Below are positions 1 to 8,685 of a stretch of DNA of 64,000 bases, one piece after another (the stretch's first letter is position 1; every line of letters starts with the position of its first letter). The notes beneath the pieces were generated by a model. The model was given only the letters and a program-made list of their open reading frames with translations, was not told where the DNA came from and made no database searches. Made by a program: the position numbers and the translations under genes. Source of the stretch: Nakamurella leprariae (GTDB lineage Bacteria > Actinomycetota > Actinomycetes > Mycobacteriales > Nakamurellaceae). Where the stretch lies: contig NZ_JAERWK010000005.1 in assembly GCF_016918035.1 (NCBI RefSeq), positions 62,001-126,000 on the forward strand. Direction: 5' to 3'.

Positions 1-672
1 ACCCCGCCGGACCTGCAGGACGCGGCCCGGGCCGTCGGCATCCGGATCGTCACCACCTACGGGATGAGCGAGACCGCCGGTGGCTCGGTGTACGACGGCA
101 TCCCGCTGCCCGGCGCCGAGGTCGGCCTGCTCGGACCGGATGACGCGGCCGGTGACGGCTCGGCGGGGCCGACGTCGGGCGGGATCATCGCGATCCGCGG
201 GCCGATGGTGGCCCGCGGTTACCGCGGCCGGCCCGGTGACCCGGCCTTCCCCGCCGACCCGGGCGCCGGGGCGCTGCGCACCTTCGTCACCACCGACCTG
301 GGCCGGTGGGACGGCGACCGGCTGCAGGTGCTCGGCCGGCGTGACGACGTGATCGTCACCGGCGGGGAGAACGTCGTCCCGCTGCGGGTCGAGGCGGCGC
401 TGCGCCGGGTGCCCGGGGTCCGCGACGTGGTGGTGACCGGTGTGCCCGACCCGGAGTGGGGACAGGCGGTGGTCGCCGTGGTGGTGCCGGACCTCGGAGC
501 CGGGACGGCGACGCTCCCGGCCGCGGTCCGGGCGGCCGGGCGGGCCCTGGACCGGCCCAGTGAACCGCGTCGGGTGGTGCTGGTCGCCCAGATCCCGACC
601 CTCGGTCCCGGCAAGCCGGACCGGGCGGCGGTGCGCCGGCTCGCCGCGGGCGACAGCCCGCCCCCGTGGTGA
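1..672 (+). CDS. menE: o-succinylbenzoate-CoA ligase (MenE), C-terminal part
   Basis: The gene enters from outside the window; 223 codons are visible and the reading frame is open from base 1. It belongs to the AMP-forming ANL superfamily and would activate o-succinylbenzoate with ATP and CoA in menaquinone synthesis. Visible motifs are the A5 box TYGMSETAGG (residues 20-29 of the visible part), the A7/A8 region TTDLGRW followed by GRRDDVIVTGGENV, and the A10 box GPGKPDR with the catalytic lysine. The assignment to MenE rather than another ligase rests on menA lying two genes downstream, on the same strand. The stop overlaps the start of the next gene (GTGA). Confidence 0.85.
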   Translation, partial: TPPDLQDAARAVGIRIVTTYGMSETAGGSVYDGIPLPGAEVGLLGPDDAAGDGSAGPTSGGIIAIRGPMVARGYRGRPGDPAFPADPGAGALRTFVTTDLGRWDGDRLQVLGRRDDVIVTGGENVVPLRVEAALRRVPGVRDVVVTGVPDPEWGQAVVAVVVPDLGAGTATLPAAVRAAGRALDRPSEPRRVVLVAQIPTLGPGKPDRAAVRRLAAGDSPPPW

Positions 673-1316
673 GGTCGGCCCGGACCGGGTTCACCCGGGA
701 CGAGCTGCTGCGGTTCCACGGCGCCCGCGTCGACGACCTGATCGGTCCGGGGCTGCGGCTGCTGTTCGTCGGGATCAACCCGGGCCTGTGGACCGCCGCG
801 GTGAACGCGCACTTCGCCCGGCCCGGCAACCGGTTCTGGCCCGCGTTGGCCGCGGCGGGCATCACGCCGCACCAGGTGGACGCCCGGGCCGGACTCTCGG
901 ACGCGGACCGGGCCGTGCTGGCCGACCGTGGCATCGGCATCACCAACCTGGTGCCGATGGCCACCGCCACCTCGGCCGAGCTCACCGCCGCACAGTTGCG
1001 GGCGGGCGGCGAGCGGCTGCGACGCACAGTGGCCGAGCACCGCCCGGCCGTGGTGGCCGTGCTCGGGGTCACCGCCTACCGGGCCGCCTTCGGCCGGCGG
1101 GACGCCGAGGTGGGACGGCAGACCGACGCAGCGCCCGAGCTCGGTGACACGCCACTGTGGGTGCTGCCCAACCCCAGCGGCCTGAATGCGCACGAGACGG
1201 TTGCGTCCCTGGCAGCCGCGTACCGGGAGGTCGCGGTGGTCGCCGGCGTCCCGGTCGGCCCGGTCGTCGCAGCGCGGACCCCCGCGGCGGAACAGGGCGC
1301 CTCCGGCACCCTCTAG
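669..1316 (+). CDS. mug: Mismatch-specific (G/U) uracil-DNA glycosylase-like protein
   Basis: This 215-residue protein resembles the Mug/TDG branch of uracil-DNA glycosylases, which remove uracil or thymine mispaired with guanine. The active-site region GINPGLW with the following NAHFARPGNRFWPAL is near residues 35-60, and the second motif NPSGLNAH is near residue 172. Both are typical of Mug, where the asparagine of GINPG is catalytic. Two adjacent GTG codons (666 and 669) can start it. The second overlaps the menE stop as GTGA, which suggests translational coupling. The extra N-terminal and C-terminal residues make it longer than E. coli Mug. I see no signal peptide. Confidence 0.85.
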   Translation: MRSARTGFTRDELLRFHGARVDDLIGPGLRLLFVGINPGLWTAAVNAHFARPGNRFWPALAAAGITPHQVDARAGLSDADRAVLADRGIGITNLVPMATATSAELTAAQLRAGGERLRRTVAEHRPAVVAVLGVTAYRAAFGRRDAEVGRQTDAAPELGDTPLWVLPNPSGLNAHETVASLAAAYREVAVVAGVPVGPVVAARTPAAEQGASGTL

Positions 1317-1319
1317 GGT
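1314..1319 (+). promoter_or_regulatory. Probable -10 box for a leaderless menA transcript
   Basis: The hexamer TAGGGT lies 8 nt before the GTG start of menA and includes the TAG stop of the previous gene. A TANNNT box at this distance is the usual layout for leaderless mRNAs in actinobacteria. No ribosome binding site precedes the GTG. No good -35 box is seen. Confidence 0.45.
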
Positions 1320-1327
1320 GAGCGCAC

Positions 1328-2200
1328 GTGGCCACCTTCCAGCAATGGCGCTCCGCCGCCCGCCCCCGCACCCTGCCGGCCGCGATCGCGCCGGTCCTGG
1401 TCGGCACCGGCGGGGCCATCGCCCTGCACGGGTTCTCCGCGTGGCGGGCCGCGCTGGCGCTGCTGGTGTCGCTGGCCCTGCAGATCGGTGTGAACTACGC
1501 CAACGACTACTCCGACGGCATCCGCGGCACCGACACCCAGCGCGTCGGGCCGATGCGGTTGGTCGGATCTGGCGCGGCCGAGCCGCGGACGGTGAAGCTG
1601 GCCGCCTTCGCCTGCTTCGCGGTGGCCGGCCTGGCCGGTCTGGTCCTGGCCGCGGTGACCAGCTGGTGGCTGGTGCCGGTCGGTGCGGCCTGCGTGGCCG
1701 CGGCCTGGTTCTACACCGGCGGACCCCGCCCCTACGGCTACGCCGGATTCGGCGAGGTGTTCGTCTTCGTGTTCTTCGGTCTGGTCGCGGTGCTCGGCAC
1801 CACCTACGTGCAGGCCGAGCGGCTGTCGCCGCGGGTCCTGGTCGCGGCGCTGGGCATCGGCCTGCTGGCCTGCGCGCTGCTCATGGTCAACAACGTCCGC
1901 GACATCCCCACCGACGCCGCGTCCGGCAAGCGGACTCTGGCTGTGCTGCTCGGCGGCCCGGCGGCGCGCCGGGTGTACGTGGTCATGGTCGTCGGCGCGT
2001 TCGTCGCGGCGGCCGCACTGGCCTTCGGCAATCCCTGGACGCTGCTCGCCCTGCTCGCGGCACCACTGGCCGTGCCGCCGATCCGCACGGTGCTCACCGG
2101 GGGTCAAGGACGCGAGCTGATCGGGGCGCTGGGCCAGACCGGCCGGCTGGAGTTCGTCTTCGCGGCACTGCTCGGGATCGGGATGGCGCTCAGCGCCTGA
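1328..2200 (+). CDS. menA: 1,4-dihydroxy-2-naphthoate polyprenyltransferase (MenA)
   Basis: MenA attaches a polyprenyl chain to 1,4-dihydroxy-2-naphthoate, making demethylmenaquinone in the cytoplasmic membrane. The 290-residue protein is a UbiA-family enzyme with about eight to nine hydrophobic segments. The first aspartate-rich motif is NYANDYSDG (near residues 57-65) and the second is NNVRDIPTD (near residues 187-195); these bind the prenyl diphosphate through magnesium. The start WRSAARPRTLPAAIAPV is typical of MenA. The GTG start has no Shine-Dalgarno sequence and probably makes a leaderless message. With menE upstream it marks a menaquinone gene cluster. Confidence 0.95.
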   Translation: MATFQQWRSAARPRTLPAAIAPVLVGTGGAIALHGFSAWRAALALLVSLALQIGVNYANDYSDGIRGTDTQRVGPMRLVGSGAAEPRTVKLAAFACFAVAGLAGLVLAAVTSWWLVPVGAACVAAAWFYTGGPRPYGYAGFGEVFVFVFFGLVAVLGTTYVQAERLSPRVLVAALGIGLLACALLMVNNVRDIPTDAASGKRTLAVLLGGPAARRVYVVMVVGAFVAAAALAFGNPWTLLALLAAPLAVPPIRTVLTGGQGRELIGALGQTGRLEFVFAALLGIGMALSA

Positions 2201-2213
2201 CGGAGGCCGGGCC

Positions 2214-2774
2214 TCAGCTCCAGCCGGAGCGGCGGCGCAGCTCGGCCCAGCCCTGCTCCAGCCGCTCCGCACGCCGGGCCGCGTCGGCGGCCAGGTCCTG
2301 CTCGCTCTGCGCTTCCGGCCGGGGCGGTGGCGGTGCTGCCGGTGGGGGCGGCGTGGTGAGCGCTGTGCCGCCCAGGGCCGCCACCTCGGCGGACCGCTCG
2401 GCCGGGACGTCGTCCAGCGTCACCGTGCCGCCGCGGGTCAGCCGCAGCACCACCGCCGGAACCCCCGGCTGCGGCGCGGCCACCGACGCCACGTCCGGCC
2501 AGCGGATCACCGGGTGCCGCCGCCGCCAACGCCGCTGGATGCCGGTCGAGTCGATGACCGTGGGCGGCAGCACGAACCGGGCGGCGGCCTGCATCCAGAA
2601 CACGACGGCCAGCAGTGCGCCGCTCCACGTCTGCAGCCAGATCGACCAGATGATCACCCAGGCCGCCGCGGCGACCAGGACGGCGCCGGTCGTCAGCTTC
2701 GAGCGGCGCGTCACCGGGGCGTGCGTGCCGACGATCCGCGTGCCGTCGGTCCCGTCCTCGGCCACCGTCCACAC
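2214..2774 (-). CDS. Membrane protein with a PH-like domain
   Basis: The protein has 186 residues. Two adjacent hydrophobic segments (about residues 27-46 and 50-68) are followed by a region that reads like a bacterial PH domain: TVIDSTGIQRRWRRRHPVIR, WPDVASV, then VVLRLTRGGTVTLDDVPA. This pattern is common in actinobacterial membrane proteins of unknown role. The C-terminus is alanine/proline-rich and then charged (about 145-186). The gene is convergent with menA, 13 bp away. The GTG start at 2774 is uncertain; another in-frame GTG lies two codons later. No enzymatic motif is visible. Confidence 0.75.
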   Translation of the reverse strand: MWTVAEDGTDGTRIVGTHAPVTRRSKLTTGAVLVAAAAWVIIWSIWLQTWSGALLAVVFWMQAAARFVLPPTVIDSTGIQRRWRRRHPVIRWPDVASVAAPQPGVPAVVLRLTRGGTVTLDDVPAERSAEVAALGGTALTTPPPPAAPPPPRPEAQSEQDLAADAARRAERLEQGWAELRRRSGWS

Positions 2775-3122
2775 CTACCACTGGGAACGATCTTCGTCAC
2801 CGGATCCCCGCCGGATTCGCCGGTCCGGTCGCCGGGATCGCTGATCCGGACGTGTCTCTGGCCGCCCAGGCCTCGCTCCGCACACCGACCCGGTCGTCCG
2901 GATCCCGCGCTCCGTCGGATGCCGCGACGCCCACTTGGGTCCGCCCGCGACCGTCGGCCGATCCAGCCCCGAGGGCGCCGTCGACGGTGGTCCCGACGCC
3001 GGACCGCACCAGGCCCGATGAGGAGGAACGATGAGCAACCCCGAGATGCCCGGCCTGCCCGCCCGGTCGTCGGCCCGGACCCTCCAGGGGGTGGGTCCGG
3101 GCCGACGCGTCAGCCTGTGCCG
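2775..3122. other. Intergenic region without a convincing gene
   Basis: This 348-bp stretch lies between the start of the PH-like gene and the end of the cysteine-synthase-like gene, so it should hold the promoter of the former and the terminator of the latter. Two short plus-strand frames (2852-3034 and 3031-3222) touch through ATGA, and the second has a good GAGGAGG before its ATG. It runs straight through the terminator hairpin and then antisense to the next gene, so I do not call it. Confidence 0.5.
3068..3107 (-). terminator. Terminator of the cysteine-synthase-like operon
   Basis: A perfect 15-bp stem (3068-3082 paired with 3093-3107, CGTCGGCCCGGACCC on the left) encloses a 10-nt loop. 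It lies 15 bp after the stop codon of the minus-strand gene. There is no clear U-tract, as is usual in high-GC actinobacteria. Confidence 0.7.
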
Positions 3123-4274
3123 TCAGCCGGCGGGCCACACCCCGCTGGTCAGGAAGTCCCGCACGGTCCGGGCCGGGCCGGCCAGGTCCCAGCCCTGCGC
3201 CGCGACCCAGCCGTCGTCGTAGTAGGTGTCGGCGTAGCGCTCGCCGCCGTCGCACAGCAGGGTGACCACCGAGCCGGTGCGGCCCGCCCGGGCCAGCTCG
3301 GCCACCAGCGAGAACGCCGCCCACAGGTTGGTGCCGGTGGACGGTCCGACCCGGCGGCCGAGCACCGACTCCACCTCCCGCATGGTGGCCACCGACGCGG
3401 CGTCCGGCACCTGCACCATCCGGTCGATGGCCTGGCCGACGAACGACGGCTCCACCTGGGGCCGGCCGATGCCCTCGATCCGGGAGCCGGGCGCGGTGAC
3501 GGTCGGATCTCCCGCGACCCAGGCCGGGTAGAAGGCGGACCCCTCCGGGTCGGGCACGCACACCCGGGTCGGGTAGCCGCGGTAGCGGACGTACCGGCCG
3601 ATGGTCGCGCTGGTCCCACCGGTGCCGGCGCCGATGACGATCCACTCCGGCACCGGGTGCGGCTCCAGCCGCAACTGCGTGAAGATCGACTCGGCGATGT
3701 TGTTGTTGCCGCGCCAATCGGTGGCCCGCTCGGCGTGGGTGAACTGGTCCAGGTAGTGGCCACCGGTCTCGTCGGCGAGCCGCCGGGCCTCGGCGTAGAT
3801 CGCGGCCGGTTCGGTCACCAGATGGCAGCGCCCGCCGTGCGACTCGATGAGGGCGCACTTGCGCGGTGAGGTGCGGGCCGGCATCACGGCGATGAACGGC
3901 AGCCCGATCAGCCGGGCGAAGTAGGCCTCGGACACCGCGGTGGATCCGGAGGAGGCCTCCACCACGGTCGAGTCCGGACCCAGCCAGCCGTTGCAGAGCG
4001 CGTAGAGGAACAGCGACCGGGCCAGCCGGTGCTTCAGTGAGCCGGTCGGGTGGGTCGACTCGTCCTTGAGGTACAGCTCGATGCCGGGCTCGTCCGGCGC
4101 CGGGGTCAGCCGGGGCAACGGGAACCGAAGCAGGTGGGTGTCCGCGCTGCGCTGGGTGTCGGCCTCGATCCGGCGGACCGCGTCGGCCACCCAGCGGCGG
4201 TGCGGCTCGTCCGAGCGGTCCAGCGACGCGGACGCGACGGCCTCCTCGGAACCGGTCACCGCGGCCCGGCTCAC
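3123..4274 (-). CDS. PLP-dependent cysteine synthase/lyase family protein
   Basis: The 383-residue protein is a fold type II PLP enzyme of the cysteine synthase group. The PLP lysine is probably Lys81 in [17 protein letters not shown] (about 109-113) and GAGTGGT (about 219-225) match the phosphate-binding loops. Family members use cysteine, O-acetylserine or similar amino acids. The variant with a conserved N-terminal extension and the Gly/Tyr-rich C-terminus ([14 protein letters not shown]) is common in actinobacteria, where a mycobacterial relative is described as a cysteine desulfhydrase. I cannot choose between synthase and desulfhydrase. The start overlaps the stop of the upstream DUF4229 gene by 4 bp. 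Confidence 0.85.
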   Translation of the reverse strand: MSRAAVTGSEEAVASASLDRSDEPHRRWVADAVRRIEADTQRSADTHLLRFPLPRLTPAPDEPGIELYLKDESTHPTGSLKHRLARSLFLYALCNGWLGPDSTVVEASSGSTAVSEAYFARLIGLPFIAVMPARTSPRKCALIESHGGRCHLVTEPAAIYAEARRLADETGGHYLDQFTHAERATDWRGNNNIAESIFTQLRLEPHPVPEWIVIGAGTGGTSATIGRYVRYRGYPTRVCVPDPEGSAFYPAWVAGDPTVTAPGSRIEGIGRPQVEPSFVGQAIDRMVQVPDAASVATMREVESVLGRRVGPSTGTNLWAAFSLVAELARAGRTGSVVTLLCDGGERYADTYYDDGWVAAQGWDLAGPARTVRDFLTSGVWPAG

Positions 4275-4771
4275 CGTCCGGGGCCGGTCGGCCGGGCGGC
4301 CGGCGGATCCACGGGGCCGCCACCCGGCTCGGCACTCGGACCGGCGCTCGGACCGGCGCTGAGAGCGGCGCTGCCTTCCAGCGCGGCGCGCAACCGGTCG
4401 CGGTCGGCCCGCCGGTGCCGGGACGCACCCGCGATCGCGTCGTTCACCCGGCGGCGCTGGCGCCCGAACACCACCCAGGCCAGCGGCAGCTGCAGCACGA
4501 TGGCGAACAGCGCGGCGACCACCAACGGCATGAAGATCGACAACAGGGCGGCCAGCGCCACGATCAGCACCACCCGCAGCAGCGTGTACACGATCAGGTC
4601 GCGACCCAGCCGCGGTGTCGAGGATGCCGACGACGGGCCCGACGAGGACGCCGGCGGTGCGCCGGAAGGACTGGGCGGAGCGGACCGATCCGGCCCCGAC
4701 GGCATCACGGACGGCTGCGGGTCGACTGGTGGTTGCGCACTGGGTGACACCCGGCCGAGGGTAATCGGCAA
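4271..4771 (-). CDS. DUF4229 family membrane protein
   Basis: This 166-residue protein has a Pro/Ser-rich N-terminus (residues 1-55), two closely spaced hydrophobic segments (about 58-75 and 78-98) and the family pattern [12 protein letters not shown] followed by a basic helix, which matches DUF4229. Its function is unknown. The last 35 residues include a small [10 protein letters not shown] repeat. The track start is a TTG at 4771; a GTG seven codons later (4750) is equally plausible, since neither has a clear Shine-Dalgarno sequence. It is coupled to the downstream PLP enzyme by ATGA. Confidence 0.75.
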   Translation of the reverse strand: MPITLGRVSPSAQPPVDPQPSVMPSGPDRSAPPSPSGAPPASSSGPSSASSTPRLGRDLIVYTLLRVVLIVALAALLSIFMPLVVAALFAIVLQLPLAWVVFGRQRRRVNDAIAGASRHRRADRDRLRAALEGSAALSAGPSAGPSAEPGGGPVDPPAARPTGPGR

Positions 4772-5076
4772 CCGGTCCCGCCGTTCCGCTGCCGCACGTG
4801 ACGTGAGCAGTCGTTGACGGTCAGTTGATCACCGGTTCGGCGCCACCCGGGTGGACGCATCGCCGCGCGAGTGGCGTCATCCATCACGTTCTGTTGTCGC
4901 AGCGTTTCCGGATTTGACCGGTGTACCCGGTTCGGCTGCTCGACCGAGTGAGCCCGGAGGAGCACAATGGGCGGGCCTGTCCGCTTCGGTCGAGCCACGG
5001 TGCCTGCAATCACCGCGGGCGACACCGCCGCGGAAGGCACTACGAGGCCAGTCGGGGACCTAAGTGGAGGTGGCGC
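4772..5076. other. Upstream region of bldC and of the DUF4229 operon
   Basis: This 305-bp divergent gap should contain promoters in both directions. A TTGACC at 4914-4919 resembles a -35 box, but no matching -10 lies 16-18 bp further on. A long in-frame extension of bldC back to 4921 is open but does not look like coding sequence. I see no structured RNA. Confidence 0.4.
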
Positions 5077-5283
5077 GTGACCATTGAATCGTCAGAGCGA
5101 CTGTTGACGCCGGGTGAGGTGGCGTTGATGTTCAGGGTGGATCCGAAGACCGTGACCCGATGGGCGTCGGCCGGGCGGATCGGCTCGATCCGGACTCCCG
5201 GCGGACACCGCCGGTTCCGCGAGTCCGAGGTGAGCGCCCTGCTCGCCGACCTCACGATGGAGGCGTCCCGCACGAGCGCCTGA
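5077..5283 (+). CDS. bldC: BldC-type DNA-binding regulator
   Basis: BldC is a small MerR-like regulator that binds DNA as an asymmetric head-to-tail oligomer and delays differentiation in Streptomyces. The GTG at 5077, preceded by GGAGG at 5066-5070, gives 68 residues, the length of Streptomyces BldC. The core LLTPGEVALMFRVDPKTVTR and the stretch SIRTPGGHRRFRESEV match the family almost residue for residue. The frame is open further upstream (to 4921), but that extension has no family similarity. It is a single-gene unit. A second, excisionase-type HTH protein is encoded at 22683. Confidence 0.93.
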   Translation: MTIESSERLLTPGEVALMFRVDPKTVTRWASAGRIGSIRTPGGHRRFRESEVSALLADLTMEASRTSA

Positions 5284-5512
5284 GAGAAGGCGCGGAGCGG
5301 GACAGCACCGCATCGGACGCCGCTCCGGCACCGTCGATCACGACGGGCCGGGGCGGCGTCCGTCGTTCCGGCCCGTGCCCGGCGCCGCCGCCGGGCCGGG
5401 CGGGCACGACGGTCGGGATCACGATCGAGCCACTACCACGACCGTGTGCATCGGACCCCCAGCCACTCCGGCGAAACGTGCGTAGTCTTGTGGACGACGA
5501 AGGAGGCGCCGG

Positions 5513-5728
5513 ATGTACATGCTCGTGGCCATCGCCGTGACGGTCCTGGTGATCGCGCTCGCCTGGCGTGGGCTGGGAGCACAGACCAACGCCCGCACCG
5601 AGGCTGGCCCGCGCCCGCCGCGGCCCACCCGTCCGCAGCAGCCGCCGCGGATCATCGCGCCGGACGACGACCCCGAGTTCCTCGGCGAGATCGACCGGAA
5701 ACTGCGGGGCGAGGACAAGAGCGGCTGA
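5513..5728 (+). CDS. Small single-pass membrane protein
   Basis: This 71-residue protein starts with one hydrophobic segment (residues 1-20, MYMLVAIAVTVLVIALAWRG). A proline-rich cytoplasmic linker follows, then an acidic end (DDDPEFLGEIDRKLRGEDK). AAGGAGG at 5499-5505 precedes the ATG at 5513; a second ATG is two codons later. A TAGTCT at 5483-5488 could be its -10 box. It lies between bldC and the cytochrome c maturation genes and ends at a strong bidirectional terminator. I do not recognise the family. Confidence 0.7.
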   Translation: MYMLVAIAVTVLVIALAWRGLGAQTNARTEAGPRPPRPTRPQQPPRIIAPDDDPEFLGEIDRKLRGEDKSG

Positions 5729-5763
5729 GCGGCTCACTGCCCTCCGATCGCCGCAGCGGCACC

Positions 5764-5806
5764 ACGACGAAGGCCCCCGATCCAGCGGATCGGGGGCCTT
5801 CGTCGT
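5764..5806. terminator. Bidirectional terminator between convergent genes
   Basis: A perfect 20-bp stem (5764-5783 with 5787-5806) has a 3-nt loop AGC. It lies 35 bp after the small membrane protein and 12 bp after the ccsB stop, so it can end transcription from both sides. Confidence 0.85.
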
Positions 5807-5818
5807 CCTCGGGTCCGA

Positions 5819-6886
5819 TCAGTTCAGACCGGCGTACGAGTGCAGCCCCGAGACGACCATGTTGATGAAGAACAGGTTGAAGATGATCGACGCGAACCCG
5901 ACCACCGCGATCCACGCAGCCGGCCGGCCCCGCCAGCCGGCGGTCGCCCGGGCGTGCAGGTAGCCCGCGTACAACACCCAGGACACGAAGGCGCAGGTCT
6001 CCTTCGGGTCCCAGCCCCAGTACCGGCCCCACGCCACCTCGGCCCACAGGGCCCCGGCGATGAGGGCGAACGTGTAGATGGGGAAGGCCACGATGGCCGT
6101 GCGGTAGGCGATGCGGTCGAGCGAGGCCAGCGAGGGCAGCCGGCTCAGCAACGAACGATCGGCCGCCACGCTGGTGACGCTCCCCGGGAAGACGTCGCCG
6201 CCACCCGGGGCCGCGGCCGCGTCGGTCACCGCGCGCTGATCGGCCACCAGTCGCCGCTCGTAGCGGGATCGCAGCAGATAGAGCACGGAGGCGGCCCCGG
6301 TGACCAGCAGGATGCTGGACGAGATCGACACGGTGGAGACGTGGATCCACTTCCAGTACGAGTTCAGGGCGGGCACCACCGGGCCGGCCGGCACGTACAG
6401 CACCGAGAAGGCGACGCCGGCCAGGATCGTCACCGGCAGCAGCACGAACAGGCCCAGGGCCCGGGCCTTGGTCCGGGCCAGCACGATCAGCCAGCAGACC
6501 ATGGCGATCGCGCAGATGGCCGAGGCGTACTCGTACATGTTGGCCAGCGGCAGCCGGGAGACGGCCAGACCGCGGAAGAGCACGGAGAGCAGGTTGGCCG
6601 CCGTCGCGACGACGGTGACGACGACCGCCGCGGTGCCGAACCGTTCGGCCATCGGCCGCGCGGTGCGCCGCTGGACCGTCCCGATGTGGCCGGGCGCCTC
6701 CAGCGTCGTCGTGCCGCCGGCCCGGGCCGCCTGCCGGATCCGGACGCTGGCCGCCTCGGCCTCCGTCGGGACCGCGCCGCGTCGCGCCGCGAAGTCGATG
6801 GCGTAGCAGGCCAACGCGACCACGTACCCGGCCAGCGCCGCCTCGAACGCCAGGTCCGACCACCGGGCCAGCGCCTCGTTCACCAT
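5819..6886 (-). CDS. ccsB: Cytochrome c maturation protein CcsB (ResC/CcsA type)
   Basis: With ResB, this protein forms the system II cytochrome c synthase that carries heme across the membrane and attaches it to CxxCH motifs. The 355-residue form starts at ATG 6886 (MVNEALARWSDLAFEAALAG). The frame extends far upstream, but that part is a shadow of resB. It has about eight membrane segments and the tryptophan-rich heme motif WGRYWGWDPKET near residue 273. Conserved histidines lie in HVSTVSIS and in the last segment (SGLHSY). It is the last gene of the histidine phosphatase-resA-ccdA-resB-ccsB operon and lies 53 bp after resB. Confidence 0.95.
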   Translation of the reverse strand: MVNEALARWSDLAFEAALAGYVVALACYAIDFAARRGAVPTEAEAASVRIRQAARAGGTTTLEAPGHIGTVQRRTARPMAERFGTAAVVVTVVATAANLLSVLFRGLAVSRLPLANMYEYASAICAIAMVCWLIVLARTKARALGLFVLLPVTILAGVAFSVLYVPAGPVVPALNSYWKWIHVSTVSISSSILLVTGAASVLYLLRSRYERRLVADQRAVTDAAAAPGGGDVFPGSVTSVAADRSLLSRLPSLASLDRIAYRTAIVAFPIYTFALIAGALWAEVAWGRYWGWDPKETCAFVSWVLYAGYLHARATAGWRGRPAAWIAVVGFASIIFNLFFINMVVSGLHSYAGLN

Positions 6887-6939
6887 GCCGCAACCCGCCT
6901 TCCCGTCGCGCGTTCCCGCGCGCCCCTGAGCATTCTGCC

Positions 6940-8685
6940 CTACCGCCCGGACCGGGCCCCGGGCTCGACCGGGCGGTCCGGCAGCGCCGCCAACCGGTCG
7001 AACTCCTCGCCGTAGCCGGCCTGGTCGGTGCGGGCCAGCCCACCGACGTGGACCACGCACCGGGGCCGGGCCGACTCCGATCCCGCGTCGTCGAGCACGG
7101 CGATCCGGTACCAGACCCGGCGTCGCTTGATCACCAGCGAGATCATCAGGCCGATCAGCAGCAGTACCGCGAAGACCAGCGCCCAGGTCTGGGCCGGGTC
7201 GTAGGACGTCTGCAGGGACACCCACTCGCGGAACCCGGTGAAGGTGATCACGGTGCCGTCGTCGAGGGTCATCGACTCGCCGATGGCCAGGTTGGCCCGG
7301 TCCAGCTCGACCAGCTCGCCGTTGTCGACCTGGTCGGTGTCGATGGTGAACACCGACTGCGCGGTGCCGTCCTCGGTACCCAGGTCACCGCGATACGCCT
7401 GGATGGCCACGGCCGGGTCGGTCGGCTCCGGGAAGACGCTCACCAGGAAGTTCCCGTCCTGCAGCCATGCGGTCGGGGCGAACAACCCGACCAGGGCCAG
7501 CTGGTGCTCCCGCACCTCGTCGCCCACGTACCCGGGCGGGTCGGAGATCTTGACCGCGCCACTGGACAGGAAGTTCGGGTCGCCGTTCTCGGGCTGGAAG
7601 GTCTGCTCGTACTCCCGCTGGGTGCCGTCCGGCCAGGTGACCTGGAACTGCGGGGTGAAGCCGTGGCCGAGCAGGTACAGCCGTTCCCCGCCCATCCGCA
7701 GTGGGTCGTTGACCTGCAGGTTCGCCGGGTGCCAGACGTCGCTGAAGACCTCGTCCCCGGCCTGGTACTGCACCCGGGCGTCGAACTCGACGGCCTGGCC
7801 CAGGTCGGTGTAGCCGGCGTGGAACGAGTCGACCTGCACGCAGAACGGCGACAGGTCGGTGCCGTCGATGGTCAGCCCGGGCCGGAAGTTGTCGTAGTTG
7901 GCCGGCGAGCTCGAGCAGAAGACCGACGGGTTGCCGTCCAGGTCCTGTCCGGCGTTCAGGATGACCGAGCCCTCGTAGCCGAACAACCGGCCGGCCGCGA
8001 TGGCCAGCAGCAGCCCGAGGAGCGACAGGTGGAACACCAGGTTGCCGACCTCGCGCAGGTAGCCCTTCTCGGCCGAGACGGTGACGGAGGAGTCGGGCGA
8101 GCGAGGCACGAGCGAGCCCGGGCTCCGACCATCAGACGCTGCGCCGGCACCCGTCGCACCGCCGGCGCGCACCGTCCGGCGCCAGCCGCGCAGGCCGGCG
8201 TCGATCCGGGCCGCGACCTCGTCCGGTGTGCCGGTCACCTCGACCCGCGCGTGGTGCGGCAGCCGGGCCAGGTTGCGCGGCGCCGCCACCGGCGGGGTGC
8301 GCAGTTGCTGGGCGAACTCCCAGCACCGGGGCAGCAGGCAGCCGACCAGCGAGGTGAACAGCAGCAGGTAGATGGCCGAGTACCAGGGCGAGGCGAACAC
8401 ATCGAAGAACCCGAGCCGGTCCAGCCACGGGCCGAGCGTCGGGTGGTCGAGGAGGTACTGGGCGGTCTTGCTCTGGTTCAGCGACCACTGCGGCAGCAGG
8501 GCGCCGGGCAGCGAGGCCAGCGCGAGCAGGAAGAGCAGCACCAGTGCGACGCGCATGCTGGTCAGCTGCCGCCACAGGTTGCGCAGCACGGCCAGCCCCC
8601 GCCGCGGCAGGTTCGGTCGTCGGTACGCCGGGGGGCCCGCCGGGTCGCTCGAGGAACCTGTCGTCGTCGCCGTCCCGCTGCTCAC
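6940..8685 (-). CDS. resB: Cytochrome c maturation protein ResB
   Basis: ResB is the second half of the system II cytochrome c synthase. The GTG at 8685 overlaps the ccdA stop as GTGA and gives 581 residues. Hydrophobic segments lie near residues 46-66, 101-121, 215-235 and 535-555; the large loop between the last two is the expected extracytoplasmic domain (VILNAGQD, FRPGLTIDGTDLSPFCVQV). A dispersed repeat adds about 16 in-frame residues (SDGRSPGSLVPRSPDSS) near positions 185-201, in the linker after the basic GLRGWRRTVRAGG stretch. The linker is poorly conserved in this family, so function is probably kept. Confidence 0.93.
   Translation of the reverse strand: MSSGTATTTGSSSDPAGPPAYRRPNLPRRGLAVLRNLWRQLTSMRVALVLLFLLALASLPGALLPQWSLNQSKTAQYLLDHPTLGPWLDRLGFFDVFASPWYSAIYLLLFTSLVGCLLPRCWEFAQQLRTPPVAAPRNLARLPHHARVEVTGTPDEVAARIDAGLRGWRRTVRAGGATGAGAASDGRSPGSLVPRSPDSSVTVSAEKGYLREVGNLVFHLSLLGLLLAIAAGRLFGYEGSVILNAGQDLDGNPSVFCSSSPANYDNFRPGLTIDGTDLSPFCVQVDSFHAGYTDLGQAVEFDARVQYQAGDEVFSDVWHPANLQVNDPLRMGGERLYLLGHGFTPQFQVTWPDGTQREYEQTFQPENGDPNFLSSGAVKISDPPGYVGDEVREHQLALVGLFAPTAWLQDGNFLVSVFPEPTDPAVAIQAYRGDLGTEDGTAQSVFTIDTDQVDNGELVELDRANLAIGESMTLDDGTVITFTGFREWVSLQTSYDPAQTWALVFAVLLLIGLMISLVIKRRRVWYRIAVLDDAGSESARPRCVVHVGGLARTDQAGYGEEFDRLAALPDRPVEPGARSGR
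8086..8133. repeat. Dispersed 48-bp repeat, copy in resB
   Basis: This segment begins GGAGGAGTCGGGCGAGCGAG and ends GGGCTCCGACCATC. It matches two tandem copies at 52507-52608 in reverse orientation with four or so differences, and a 17-bp core is found again at 51674-51690. The ends can pair (GGAG with CTCC) to form a hairpin. It is in frame within resB. Confidence 0.75.

Noticed and set aside
3031-3222. Short open frame with a strong GAGGAGG before its ATG, touching another frame (2852-3034) by ATGA
   Set aside because: It runs through the 15-bp terminator hairpin and then antisense into the cysteine-synthase-like gene; the encoded protein is Arg/Pro/Ser-rich and resembles nothing.
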